A stretch of 64,000 bases of DNA from Luzula sylvatica (Eukaryota > Streptophyta > Magnoliopsida > Poales > Juncaceae), in contig OX326958.1 of the NCBI GenBank assembly GCA_946800325.1, forward strand, positions 24,263,914 through 24,327,913, in the 5' to 3' direction. The notes under the pieces are model-generated. The model searched no databases and was not told the DNA's origin. It saw only the letters and a list, made by a program, of their open reading frames with translations. Every line of letters starts with the position of its first letter. Position 1 is the stretch's first letter. Shown here piece by piece: positions 32,024 to 44,081 of the stretch. The translations under genes were made by a program, and so were the position numbers.

Positions 32024-32228
32024 AAAATTATTTACAATTATGTCAAATATAAATATTAAAAAACATTACCATATTACTAAATATACTATCTACCTTAAAT
32101 TTCTACGCTACATATCCTTCACATCATATCGATTGTTATTTCTTACTTTGATTTGATTCAATTACAAATAATTCATCGATTCAAAATAATTTATCCAACT
32201 CAAACATGGACACTTCATCACTTATTTT

Positions 32229-32606
32229 ATGTGTGCATCAACAAGTTTACTCTTAGCCAGACTGCCAGAGTATATCAGTGGTATTTTGGCAAATAATCCT
32301 CGCCACCTAAGCCCATTTTGGTCTTTTTTTCGCCACCAAGACCGCCCCTTTCGCCTACAAATAGCCCTTTCCTTCTACATTCTCTCCCTCTCCCCTTCCA
32401 TTTTCTCTCTCAACTGAGTCCTTCTCTCAACTCCTTCCTCTCTCTGTTCCTCGTGTTAGGGTTTTTCCAATTCACATTCTTCCTCTAGTTTTTATTCCTC
32501 TTGCTTTGATCGTTCTTAGCTAGAATTCTGATCCTTTGTTGGGTTGAGTTTGGGTTTGGGTTCAAATTGAAATTGAAATTCTTGGGTTTTGTACTCATTT
32601 GCATTG
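32229..32606 (+). promoter_or_regulatory. Putative core promoter and 5' UTR of the ITPK gene
   Basis: CTACAAATAGCCC at 32355-32367 is the nearest TATA-like sequence. It is followed by a strongly pyrimidine-rich stretch (TTCTCTCCCTC and similar, 32375-32450) typical of plant transcription start regions. TTAGGGTTTT at about 32457 resembles a telo-box. The leader then runs to the ATG at 32607. Confidence 0.5.
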
Positions 32607-35185
32607 ATGAAGTTGATTGGCGATTTAGTTGAGGTTAATGGTGAGATAGAGGAGATGGAAGCTTCAGAGGAGACGAAGGTTGAAGTGGAATCAGGTGTGG
32701 AGAACGAAAAGTGGGTTATTGTAGAATCTGGTGTGATGGGTCCGGAAGACAAACGGGTCGTGGTTGGTTATGCTTTGACGAAGAAGAAGGTCAAGAGCTT
32801 CTTGCAACCAAAGCTCTTGACTTTAGCTAGGTAATTAATTGATTATTGGAATTAATTACTAATTTACGTCAAGTTAATGTAGTTTTGGGGTAACTTTCTG
32901 AAGTGCTGTGAATTTCGTATTTTCTATTTGGGTTCGAATTGATTAAAAAGTTTTAACTCAAAAGTTGAATTTCAGAAATTTCCATTGAATACTGCCATTG
33001 ATTTTGGAAAAAAAGTTTCTAAATTTCAGAATTTCTCTTCTGGGACTTTGAATTTACTGCGCGCCCGAACCTAAAAGAATTTAATCTTTTCGTAGAAACA
33101 TCGTTTTCAATTCTCAGTGGTGGATTTTTAAAGTTCCAGAAATAACCTTAAAAAACCACATTTTTCATTACATGCTTAGTTTAAAAGTTCAATTATGAAA
33201 ATTCCAAATTTTGGGGTTGTATTTGCAAAATTTCCTCAAGCATATGCTATTTGCATGAGTTTGCGCTTACTTTAAAGTTTAAATTTTCATTTACCTTTTT
33301 TAATTAAATAACCAATTATCGTATATTCTTCTGCATGGCGAATAAATAAACAGTTTATTCCTGGTATAATTGCCCACTTATGTACTTTTTTCGATAAAAT
33401 ATTTTATAATTAGCAACAAAGATTTCGCGTATATATATTTGATTTGACCATGCATGGAGTCAATATAAAATATATAAGTTTGGAAATATCTATATTTAAC
33501 GTTACAACTAGGGTTTACTTAGATATGGTCCTGTTATATCTTTGAAATATTATGGGTTTAGGATTTGGAATATTCCCATGAATATTCATCACTAAGATCG
33601 AGACATTTATTCAATGTTCTCCTTAAAGACCATGATTAATTTTATAAATTTCAATGATATTTTCCAAAATTAATTTGACAAATATAGGTAATTTATATTT
33701 TTGGTTAATTAATTAATTATCTGAAAAATTGAATATTATTCAGGAAAAAGGGGATTTTATTCGTGGCAATCGATCAGAACCGTCCTTTAACTGAACAAGG
33801 CCCCTTCAACGTGATTTTGCACAAGGTACCCAAATTTACTAAAATTTCAAAAATACCCTTCTTTTGTTTACTCCTATACATTTAACATATTCATATATAT
33901 TTTTTTCTATTTAGTTAACTAGCATAGAGTGGCAACACATTCTCGAGGTCTGTACAGAGCTAGTTTAATCAGTAATTTCAAAATTTTCATTTATTCAGGG
34001 GTATTTTTGTAATTTTTAAAATTATGTAGAATTATCACGAAGAGCATCCTGAAGTGACTGTACTCGATCCACCAATAGCAATCCAACACGTGTACAATCG
34101 TCAATCCATGCTTCAAGAAGTTGCGGCTTTGAATCTCTCCAATTCTCTCGGTATTTTCAAAAATAGTATATCTCCAATTAAAATAGAATATTTAGTTTAT
34201 TTTATTTTATTTTTTATAGGTTCGGTGGGAGTACCGAAGCAACTTGTCGTGACGACGGATCCTTTATCGATTCCTATTGAGGTCGAGAAAGCTGGTTTAG
34301 CCTTTCCTATTGGTATGATAATTATTAAAATTTTGAATTTTGTAGGGGCATATTTGAAAATATTGTATTATTATTGTATAGTGGCGAAACCATTGGTGGT
34401 GGATGGAACTGCAAAATCGCACCAGTTATCGTTGGCTTATGACCAATCTTCTCTCTCTAAACTCGATCCTCCCCTCGTTCTCCAAGAATTCGTTAATCAC
34501 GGTACATAATTAATTAATTATATTATTTATTCTATCTTTTTAATTATTATTGTTATTATGTGTGTAGGTGGAGTGGTGTTTAAGATATATATAATGGGAG
34601 AGACGATAAAAGTGGTACGCAGATTCTCCTTGCCGGATATTAACCGGTACGAACTGAAACGCAAAAGCGGTACCGAAGGGGTTTTTCGCTTTCCTAGGGT
34701 TTCGTGTGCCGCCGCGACTGCTGAGGAGGCCGATCTCGATCCTGGTGTCGCCGGTACGTCACATTATCAAAACCCTAATTTTCTAATTTTTATCCATGAA
34801 TTTTAAATATTATTTTATATGTTTTAAAAATTGAAACAGAGCTTCCACCAAAATCATTGCTCGAGAACCTTGCTAGAGAGCTCCGTCACAGACTGGTACG
34901 AAATATTATTCAATTATACCCATAAAATATTTGAATTTACTATTTAATGTAGGGATTGAGACTGTTCAACATAGACATGATAAGGGAGCATGGTAACAAG
35001 GACCAGTTTTATGTCATTGATATCAATTATTTTCCTGGTAAGTATGATTTTAAAATTAGATTTTTATTTTATTTTATCATGAATTAATTTTTAATTTTTT
35101 TTAATATTTGGTAGGGTATGGGAAAATGCCAGGTTATGAACAGATATTCACTGACTTCCTTCTGAACCTGGTACATGACAAGTAG
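32607..35185 (+). CDS. ITPK1: Inositol-tetrakisphosphate 1-kinase (ITPK), ten exons
   Basis: Exons: 32607-32830, 33744-33825, 33915-33947, 34030-34150, 34220-34312, 34382-34501, 34568-34753, 34840-34895, 34953-35037, 35115-35185. All introns are GT-AG and the joined frame is 1071 nt, 356 residues. The enzyme phosphorylates inositol tris- to hexakisphosphates in phytate and inositol pyrophosphate synthesis and is expected in cytosol or nucleus. It has an ATP-grasp fold. Family blocks are VVGYALTKKKVKSFLQPKL (about residues 52-70), AKPLVVDGTAKSHQLSLAYD (186-205), LVLQEFVNHGG (216-226) and VIDINYFPGYGKMPGY (326-341). Metal ligands by homology to human ITPK1 are Asp313, Asp328 and Asn330, all present. 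The first 45 residues are a divergent acidic extension. The gene looks intact. The symbol is by closest resemblance; the paralogue is not settled. Confidence 0.93.
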
Positions 35186-37265
35186 AATAAATCGACTGAC
35201 CATAGAGAGGCTAGAGAGAGAAAGAGAAGAGGAGGAGAGAGAAAATACCAGCAAACAGTTAGGAGGAGAGAGAGAAGATGAGAGAGAATGAGAGAAGTAG
35301 TGTGTATAGGGGGGTTAATTTAGAGTTTATTGTAAAGGTTCTTTGGTTAATTTTAAATATGGATGAACCGTGGTTAAATTAAATTATTGGAGGCATTTGT
35401 TGTGTAATTTGTGACAACAATGTTTGTGTTTGTGTTTGTTTAAATGGCAAGCTCCCCTGTTTAATTTGTTTGCTTTTTTTATATATTTTTTTAATTGATT
35501 TATAATTTTATGTTTAATATGTACATTTGTTTTTGTTTATTTCGATTTTTATTGAAAGTATTATAAATTCGAAAATATAATATTGTTTTCGTTTATTAGA
35601 CATCTAATTTTTTTTTTTTTAACCAAGAATATTCCATATTTAATGAAGATATAATTATACTACACTACTACGGTTAATATTATTTTTGCTGATAAATAAA
35701 AAATCGAGAATTTTTCTTGTTATTTTATAACAAACATAGAGATAACATTTCTGCATAAAAATATGTACAGTGACAATTTTCTTGAATGTATATAATTTTG
35801 AAGATAGTTTAAATGATATATTCTCATGTATCGTATAATATAGTATTATAATTATAATATTGTAAGACGACTTTAAAAGGATTATATGATATATTTTTAT
35901 ACATATGAACATGCAAATATATAGTAGAGAAACAATGGACATATTAAAATTGTTGTTTATCGATTTAATCAATACATGTGATAACTCATAGTTTTGTATA
36001 TGTTTTCATATTTTGTAAGTCGACGTGTGAATATTTAATTTTTAATTTTCATAATTTTATTTAAGAAATATACAATAAGCAATTTCAGTTTTATTTGTAC
36101 AAATAACAATTGATTTAGTAAGCCTTATGTGATATGTTGGTGCGCACATGCAGGTCGGTCTTGTAACTAGCCAATTGTAACAATTAACACATGCCTCCGA
36201 TTTTGAAAGGTCCCAAATTTTGTTTTTAGTATGTAGTGTAATGTAAGTAATTGTTTTAAGAGAGGCCCATCAATATTAAAAAAAAAAAAATTTAAGTGAT
36301 AATTGTTAATTATGTAATAGTTTTGATTATATTTTGTAATAATTTTGTATTCGAAAAATATTTAAGATCAAATTAAATATAATTGGTAATGTACCCATAA
36401 AATTTTTATGTTAGATATTTTAGTTCAAACTAATATTTCTTTTCTTGGAGAATTACACGTTAATAATTTAAAATATTTTTATGAACATATGGGTTTGTAC
36501 ATTCTTATTTTTAATTATATTTATTTTTCTAATAGTAATATTTTGATATCTCATGGCCTGTGAGTAATAATGGTTTGATGATATCTTCTTCTCCATTTGA
36601 TTTGAAGAATTGCAATAATTTGTATGTTAATCAACATTTATCAAATATTTGTATGAAAATATTAATCAATACTACAACTATATTTTGTTCAAATAATTAT
36701 GAAATAATCCGGATCCGGATTCAGTTCGGATATTAAACGGATACAAATACAATTCAAATATTGTCGGATACGGATTCGAGTTCGGATCTTTTTCATATAT
36801 TAAAACGGGTATTATTATATCATAACATAATATATTTTTTTAATTATATATTAACATAATTTTCTACATCTAAATTATTATATTGAAACGAATTTTATGG
36901 TAATTAAGACTTTAAATCATTGATAAATCATTAATTATCTATGTTTTATCCAACAAATATGCAATATGGCACATAAATAAATATAATCTCCAGATCCGGA
37001 TCCGGATATAGATAATATCCGGATATGAATCCGAACTAAAATTGATATTCGAATCCGGATCCGAATAGTTTAACGGATACAATTTGATTTGGTTCGGATA
37101 ATATCCACACCATTTATATCCCTACCTACGAGTTATAATGTTTGATGATATCTCATGTCCTTGTGGGTTCATTTGATTTGAAAAATTGCAACAATTTGTA
37201 TGCTAATTCACATTTATCAAACAGTTGTATGAAAATATTAATCAAAATTACAAGTTTAATTTGTT
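35186..37265. other. ITPK 3' region and AT-rich spacer
   Basis: The 3' UTR begins with a GA-rich run (35210-35300), and AT-rich sequence that could hold the poly(A) site follows near 35330-35470. Beyond 35500 there is only AT-rich DNA to 36690; the 105-codon minus-strand ORF at 35655-35972 is low complexity and not credible. Confidence 0.5.
36690..37130. mobile_element. Decayed MITE rich in GGATCCGGAT
   Basis: Both edges carry CCGGATCCGGAT and TTAACGGATAC motifs. The right edge ends TTTATATCCCTA, whose complement TAGGGATATAAA resembles the termini of small hAT elements. No duplication was found. A related sequence occupies 63429-64000. Confidence 0.45.
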
Positions 37266-37274
37266 CAAATAATT

Positions 37275-37692
37275 CAGGACCTGCCCGACATTTTTAGGGT
37301 CTTTGACATAGAAATTAATTAAATTTTAATATTAAATTAATTTAATCACAAAAATTTCTCAAATACGAAATTAATATAAAATATAGTAAAAATTATCACA
37401 TGACTAACAATTATCACTTCAATATTTTTTTATATATTTTTTGAAACGAATACATCAATTAAATTTGAATAATCTTGATTTCCAACAATTATTTTCAATT
37501 GATATATTTGCTAATTCACTTAATTTTTTTTAGATCATTAATTTGCACTACATGCATACTAAAATAATTTGATAGGCTTTAAACATACAAAAAAAATTAC
37601 ATTACATACATATAAAACAAAAAAATTGGAATTTTTTTTCTAGATGGACCTTTGACGTATGTCAAAATTGGGCCATGTCTGGACCGGCCCTG
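37275..37692. mobile_element. hAT-type MITE, 8-bp target duplication
   Basis: Terminal sequences CAGGACCTGCCCGACA and (complement of the right end) CAGGGCCGGTCCAGACA form an imperfect inverted repeat of the CAGGGCCGG type seen at hAT ends. CAAATAAT flanks it at 37266-37273 and 37693-37700, with one extra base at the left junction. It is non-coding. A sister element of nearly the same length lies at 56679-57094. Confidence 0.75.
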
Positions 37693-37700
37693 CAAATAAT

Positions 37701-38480
37701 TATAATAGAAATATAAACATACATTAAGTAAGGTATTCCTAATTGTTTACATGAATTTCTACCATAAAGTGGGTTTTTATTGATAGTTTTTTTTAAACAA
37801 TTGATGCATGAAATTGGGCCTTGTGCGGCAATGGATGGGCTATTTGAGCTATTATTTGTGAAGTGGTGTTATTGTAGTGGGAAATATATGTGCTATTATT
37901 TCAGCTTGTGATTTTTTGCCTAGATTGGCTATCGGTAAAGGGTTATGGTAGCACAAGCAGAGGTTCAGGTTCGAATCCTGGGAGATGTAATTTTTTTTTT
38001 TTCTCGAAATAATATTTACAAAATATTTCTAAATAATTTTACCACTTTAATATTTAGGAAAAAAATGTATAAGATAAATATTTCAAATATTATTCAGCGA
38101 ATACTTTCAAATTAATTTTTTTGATACATATTTCAATTATTTAGATGGCCCGCAAAAATACTTAAAAAAAAGTTTGTATACAAACAATTTCGTAAAAAAA
38201 TGAAAATATATTTTTCCGAAATAAAAATTATGTCACAAGATTTATTTTATGTAAATCGTTTGAAATTTCACATAGTTGTCGAAATAAAAAATATCACGAC
38301 TATTCAAAGTTTAATGATAAAATTTACAAATAATCATCATAACCTAAAAAAAATGCCAACATCATTAATTTTGGTTACAATCTCAACATGATAAAAAAAA
38401 GAAGCAATAATATTATAATTTCAATTTTCATAATTCGATACATATATTTCCGAAGCGGAGCGAGGTACCTCTAGTTTTGC
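37701..38480. other. Spacer with a tRNA-like (SINE-like) patch and a Helitron-type 3' end
   Basis: 37925-38000 reads TGGCTATCGGTAAAGGG, then GGTTCAGGTTCGAATCC, then a T-run. Box A- and B-like motifs suggest a SINE or tRNA relic, but I found no duplication. 38443-38474 reads CCGAAGCGGAGCGAGGTACCTCTAG followed by T. It resembles a Helitron 3' end (weak hairpin plus CTAG before T). The 5' end of that Helitron was not identified. Confidence 0.4.
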
Positions 38481-39609
38481 CTATTTTTATGGAACTAGGG
38501 TTTTGAATTCTTCTTCAATTTATGTGCAGTTTTTTTTTTTTGGAACAAGTCATTTGTTTTCTTTCAACAAAAGTACAAATACAAACCAAACCAAACCACA
38601 GGTTCAAAATTCATAAGCATTTTATACTTGTTGCCTGCCACGGCACTAGGAGTCGGGTCGGGTATTAACCGACCGAATCGTAATCGTGATACTTGTTTTT
38701 CTTAGGCTGGCTTTTACCTTTGTCAAGAGAACAAATTTGTGATGGAGCAAATATCCAAGTATTTGTTATGATTCTTATGAATGATTGAAAGACCATTTTG
38801 GCCTGATAGGAAAAAATATACTATAATTAAGAGGTCGACTAATTTTGCTAGCTTGTTCGTCACTACCAAGTAATATATTTATTTATTTATTTTTACGGTG
38901 TTGCGTATAGTTTTACTAAAAAACATTCAACAAAGATATATGATATTTAAGTAAGGTATATGATATTTAAGTTCATTGACAAAGCGAGGTCCTAAGCCTT
39001 TCAAAGTACCAAAACCTTTGTTTTTATGAGAGATTTATATACATAGAATATAATTTTTTTTTGAAATTGTAGTCAAAGTGTTTGATAAAATGTTTAAGAA
39101 AAAAATACAAGTTTGGTGTGAATTCATTCACGGAACATATTTTTTTTATTGAAATAAGATATTTCTTTCAAGAGTTTAGGCGTAGAGAAATGTGTTCTCA
39201 GATGTGTAGCCATTATGTTCAATGAAATTTCTTAAATGAAATGCAAGTAATTTATTAGGGGTCTACGCTTTTGAGAAATATAAGTTTTCATACTTTATAG
39301 TTATAGTTATGATGTTCAATGAAATGTAAAATTAGATGCAAACCTAATTTATGAGGGCTTGTGCGTCTTCAAACACATTTTCTCATATTGAAACCATGAT
39401 GGTCGATAAAATGTCTAAGATGAAATAAAAAAAACGTATTTATGAGTGGTTCATGTGTTGAGAAAGATTTTTCTAAGGTCGTAGCCAGAGTGTTCGATAA
39501 AATATCTAAGATTAATTCAAGGTCTCGTAATATTACTTGTCACAAGCCGGACCCATATTTAAGTAAAAATATAATAGTCATGTATACAATTTTATTCAAA
39601 AAAGATTTA
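38481..39609. other. Spacer containing a five-fold degenerate ~90-bp repeat
   Basis: Between 39078 and 39510 a motif TGTTYRATRAAAT recurs at 39078, 39215, 39311, 39398 and 39490, each time preceded by a GTAGCCA- or TATAGTTA-like segment and followed by diverged TTATGAGGG and GAGAAA segments. The last copy lies in a 68-codon ORF. The 38640-38690 stretch has GGTCGGGTATTAACCGACCG, a small inverted repeat. No gene is recognised. Confidence 0.45.
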
Positions 39610-39928
39610 AAGTTCGGCAAGCGATGGAATAGAGGAATAGAGGAATAGGGAATAGACAATTAAACCATTTTATTCCAATGTTGTTCGGCAAAACTAATGG
39701 ATTAAGAATGTAGGTTTAAAAAAAATGAATGGTGCTAATGACCAAAATGCCCTTATCGTATGACTTAATTTTTTCTCAAATTAAAATCAAATAATAATAA
39801 TAATAATAATATCACCACCATTACAAAATTTGAGCACTAACCAAAATATGCATGAACTATAAATAAAATATTACAAGTAACATTAATAACAATAATAATA
39901 ATAATATCCTAAAATATTACAAAGCTAA

Positions 39929-40479
39929 TCTCCCTTCCCATTAATTTTTGAATACTTGACATATGGTGAGGCCACGTCACCCTTTTACTGTTCAATTTTT
40001 TTTTACTGTCCAACCCGTTACTGTTCATTAACTACTGTTCATCCCGGTACTGTTCGTTTTTTTTTTTTTTTTTTTTTGGAATTTTATTTTATTTGACGTA
40101 TGTCTTGTGTTCTAAATAAAATATTTGAATTTTTCATCGTATTAATAAATATAATTGACATATGTCTTGTGTTCTAAATAAAATATTTGAATTTTTCATC
40201 GTATTAATAAAAATAATTTGTATACTATAATTTTACTGTTAACAAAATACTATTCACACAAATACTTTTTGTTAGCCTGAGCTGGTATTATTATTTTTTT
40301 TGGCTTATTATAACAGTTTTGATTGGTACCAAACTGCGTTTTTTTGTGCTTATTATAATATTTTTGATTCGTACCAATTCTAAATATATCAAATAATATA
40401 TAAAATTATTACTTTTGCTTATTATATTATTTCTTATCAAATAATATACCCCGCAGCGAAGCGCGGGATATTGTCCTAG
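39929..40479 (+). mobile_element. Small Helitron nested in the Harbinger element
   Basis: It starts with TC (A before it) and ends CTAG with T after it, which is the Helitron insertion rule between A and T. Ten bases before the end, CCCCGCAGCGAAGCGCGGG can fold with a CCCGC/GCGGG stem. The 5' edge TCTCCCTTCCCATTAATT also looks Helitron-like. It is 551 bp with no rolling-circle helicase, so non-autonomous. Confidence 0.8.
40094..40217. repeat. 62-bp tandem duplication inside the Helitron
   Basis: Two nearly identical copies, 40094-40155 and 40156-40217, start TGACGTATGTC and TGACATATGTC and differ by only a few bases. Confidence 0.85.
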
Positions 40480-41028
40480 TGGAATAAGAAGTCCATTATT
40501 TCTTCTTCTGTTAATTCATCCATGTTGCCTACATAATTCACTAACAAAATCATCATACAAATTACGACCACTAATGTCACCACTCATCTTTATTCTTGGT
40601 TAATTCACCCAATTAGCATTAGTAATTGATAAGATTAACATAATTTAGTTATCTGTAAATTCAAATGAAATTCAGGTATTATACTAATAAAAAAACAAAT
40701 AAAAATTAGATTAACAAATTATACAAAAATACTCGTTAACAAAATAAAAGCTAATTAATTCTTAATTTCAGTTGAATTATAACAAAATAAAAGCTAATTA
40801 ACCATTACAATATCAGACACATAAGACCAAAATATGCATAACTATATCACCGCTATTACAAAACCAAAATATGCATAACTATATATCAACAAAATACTAC
40901 GACAACATTAATGAGAGGGAGGATCTTGCGGGTTAAGCGACTGCCCTGTGCGATGACGATGGATCATATAATCCACGTACCCCTTCAACATGTCATCACT
41001 TTCATTCATGAAATATCCCCGGACCCAA

Positions 41029-41658
41029 TCATTTTCCAAAACTATGCTGCATGTTTCCTGTTGCTATGCTATTCCCGCATATTTCCTCCATAGCTCTAAA
41101 CCAAGGAAATGTCTTGTTTCGAAACGGTTTGTATCGTCTCGCATCAATCTATAACAAAAATATATATTATATGAAGTTGAGAATATAAAAGGATTAATAT
41201 TGTTATGGAATTCTGTTTTCCTCACCTTGATATAATCATCCCAAGCTTCTTCAGTAAGATTAGGAATCCCCTTTTCCTCGTTCCATCCATGCCCACTTCT
41301 ACTTGCTAGGTCTTTGAAAAAAGAGTATTCCGATCTCAATGTCTTCCATTTATTCTTCAAAACCTGTTTTTCACGACTTTCCTTCATGCTTCTAAAATTA
41401 AATTGGCTATGAATATAATTCCACTCTTCTACACTTGGATTAATATTGCTTTGACTATTATCACGCCTTGCTTTTACTCTATCGCCCACTAAGATGACGA
41501 GAAGATCAATCTCTTGATTCATAAAGTTGGCATTTCTTGGTGCTCTTTTCTTCTCAATAGTTTCCTGACTTCCACCCCCCCCCCCCCCCCCCCCCCCCCC
41601 CCTGACTTCTACCCTTGGCCCCAACCCTTGCAATCTTCGAACTCAAATTACAATCCAT
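41029..41658 (-). CDS. Harbinger Myb/SANT-like DNA-binding protein, two coding exons
   Basis: Minus-strand gene of the Harbinger element. Exon 1 runs to 41226 and encodes a trihelix/Myb-like domain: EEWNYIHSQFNFRSMKESRE, LKNKWKTLRSEYSFFKDLA, SGHGWNEEKG and EEAWDDYIK. The donor GTGAG at 41225-41221 joins an acceptor at 41149-41150. Exon 2 (41148-41029) adds 39 residues ending SFGK, including RRYKPFRNKTFPW, as in the family. In PIF/Harbinger elements this protein binds the transposase and helps it into the nucleus and onto DNA. Two start frames compete: ATG at 41658 (MDCNLSSKIARVGAKG) and ATG at 41633. A run of 28 C (41575-41602) lies between start and domain, and its length decides which start is in frame. 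As given, the 41633 start is in frame. It may be a pseudogene. Confidence 0.72.
41575..41602. repeat. Poly-C tract (28 bases)
   Basis: Uninterrupted C on the plus strand, that is poly-G in the sense strand of the Myb-like gene, encoding a glycine run. Its true length is doubtful in any assembly, because polymerases slip on such tracts. TGACTTC(C/T)ACCC is present on both sides. Confidence 0.85.
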
Positions 41659-42648
41659 GACCCTGCCCAAAAAAATACAAATAATAAATACGCAAAATCA
41701 CTCAAAAATCATTAACAAATGTGAGATATTTTTTTATACCACTAAAGAAATTAATAATTTAGTTGCAGTAAACAATTCCTAATCTAGTTGCATATATTAA
41801 AATTACTAATTTCATACCACTAACATCACCACTAATCTAGTTGCATTGAAGGGGTCATAAATTCATCAGCATTGAAAGGGTCATAAATGTGCAAAATTTG
41901 CATCTTCACAATACTAATCTAGTTGCAGTAAACAATTCAATGTAAATATTTTCGAGAGGTGCAAAATTGGTACCCACTGCCTAATTAAAGATATAATCTG
42001 AAATGCTTGATGTATTTGATCGATACTACATATACATTTCAAAAAAGAAAAAATAATTCTTGAGTCAAGCATTTCATCGAACATCTAGTATGCACATTAA
42101 ATTCAAGCAATACCCATCAATTTTTCTATGTAAATCAAATAAGCCCTTTTCAATGATCTACAAACTGAGTTTTCGTATTTTACTGATGAATCAAAAGAAA
42201 AATACTAACCTGAAGAAATCACGAAGAGAAAAGATGAAGAACAAACGGAACAAAATAGTGCGAAAAGGGATCTCTATAGGTAGGCAAAAATGAGCACTTT
42301 TAGTTGGCGATATCAAATCGATGATACCACCGGCGAATCGTCTGAAAGGTCTCCTAGAAAGGGGGTGTGAGAGAGGAGGTATTTGTGTTGGGAAGAAAGG
42401 AGACTACAATAGTTAAAAATGATATTTATTGTTGCACAGTCAAAGAGATGGAATAGAAAAGGGCAATTTGGTCATAAAGTTTAGTCTATTCTACGGAATA
42501 GACATATTCCAACTCTAGAATGGAATAGAGAAAGTCCACTAAACCATGTATTTATTCCCACGTAATCCAAGGTTGTTCGGCAGGAATAGTATGGAATAAA
42601 CCATTTAAACCCCTATTTCATCCTATTCCACTCAGGCCGAACATGCCC

Positions 42649-43909
42649 TATAATGAATATTTTCATAAATGTATAATTTTATTTTCAGAAATGTATAATA
42701 GTCACGTAAAAATACATTATTTTATTCAAAAATATATATTACACATCTAATAAAAAAAATGTCACCATTTTAACAGGTATCCCACACATCTAAAAATATA
42801 TATCATACATCTAAAAAATATATTTTAGAATATTTAAGTCAAACATATATTGTATTTCGAAAATGTATATCACACAGCTAAAGAAGTATATCATGCATTT
42901 AAAAATGTATATTTCAGAAGATTAACCAAAGAATATATTGTACTGCAAATGTGAAGAAAAAAGAAGAGAAAAAGAATTGCACACGAAAGAAAATATTTCT
43001 CTCTAACTAATTATATGTATTTATTGCACTTAATAATATATTATTCATATTATTAATTGATAATCAACATCAACATATATTCATTTTGAGGATGATACTC
43101 ATTCACGTTGTAATCCCTTGTATCAGAACACACATTAGTGATGCCGATGAATGACATACATAATATATTTTAAGTTTTTTTTAATGCATATTAGTTAGGG
43201 TGGTAAAACGGATTTTCGTTTGCTACGTTGAGTTTTTGGTTTACCACGATTTGATTTGTTTCAGAAATTTAAAATATTTATTTTTATTTTACTAAATTTA
43301 AAAAGATATATTGAAAAAACTAATATTGGAAAAAACTTAACAAGTATGAATAAATATGAATAATCATAAATTAAGGTTTGTTGAAAATTTTATAAAATTA
43401 AAAAGACAAAACAACAATCACAAAATATACAAAATATTAAAATCAAGCTTATAAACATCACCAAAATCAGGAAAATAACTATAAATTTGTTAAGATTAGC
43501 GTGATTTTATCACGTGTGAAATGAAATAATAAACTAAATACAATTAAACGAGATTCATTACATAATTAATGTGATTTATCACATAATTAATACAATTTAT
43601 CATATATCATAATTAAATATTTAATATATTTATCATTTAATTTCGGTATACTAATAGATTTAGAAGATATCAAGGGATACATATTTTTTTTGCTATACAT
43701 TAATAAATAGATGAATTCAATATTTTCCAAGATTTAAATGCCCTCTCATATGGACTTGGGAGCCAAAAGAAAAAGTCAATATGGAGTCCTTATCTCAATT
43801 GTCAGTCTTGGTTATGGATTCCAGTCTATGATGCTTTTGTTTATTAATTTGATTTTTCTACCATATTCAACATCTTGACCAACAAAAATGTTATAAATCT
43901 TCTCTGTTT
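42649..43909. other. AT-rich spacer with diverged ATCACACATCTAAAAA repeats
   Basis: 42655-42960 contains six or so degenerate copies of a TGTATATCACACATCTAAAAA-like unit, also seen at 29510-29780. The 39560-39605 flank of the Harbinger element looks like the start of the same repeat, implying that Harbinger inserted into one. The remainder is AT-rich with no gene. Confidence 0.45.
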
Positions 43910-44081
43910 CTCTCTCTCTCTCAACTTCGTCTCTCCAGGTATCTTACTTAACCTCCTTCATTTTGATTTGGGTTTTTAGTCTGATTCATTTCTACTAATC
44001 ATGTTATGATTTCATATGAATTTTTTTTCTTACGTGTAGATTTTTAAGGGGAAAAAAGATATCAAGCCAAACCCTAATTAA
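43910..44081 (+). promoter_or_regulatory. 5' leader with a probable UTR intron
   Basis: CTCTCTCTCAACTTCGTCTCTCCAG ends at a GT (43939), and a TTACGTGTAG acceptor lies at 44039. This suggests a 101-bp intron in the 5' UTR of the following gene, with 42 nt of leader in the next exon. UTR introns are common in plant genes. It is predicted only. Confidence 0.45.

Larger units (their letters stand above)
39610..42648. mobile_element. PIF/Harbinger-like element, transposase lost, Myb-like gene kept
   Basis: The left end has GTTCGGCAAGCGATGGAATAG and the right end, read on the other strand, GTTCGGCCTGAGTGGAATAG. Both continue into further matching segments (AAACCAT, TATTCCA, TTGTTCGGCA). These are Harbinger-like termini. 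Inside is a Myb/SANT-like gene, the companion ORF of PIF/Harbinger transposons. No DDE transposase is visible, so the copy is non-autonomous. A Helitron (39929-40479) is nested in it. Exact end bases and the 3-bp TWA duplication are uncertain. Confidence 0.7.

Noticed and set aside
37910..38000. A functional tRNA gene
   Set aside because: A box B-like GGTTCGAATCC is present, but no acceptor stem or anticodon arm can be formed. SINE or relic is more likely.
39078..39510. A PPR gene fragment
   Set aside because: The VFDK-like words recur at about 90 bp, not the 105 bp of a PPR unit, and no single frame links them.
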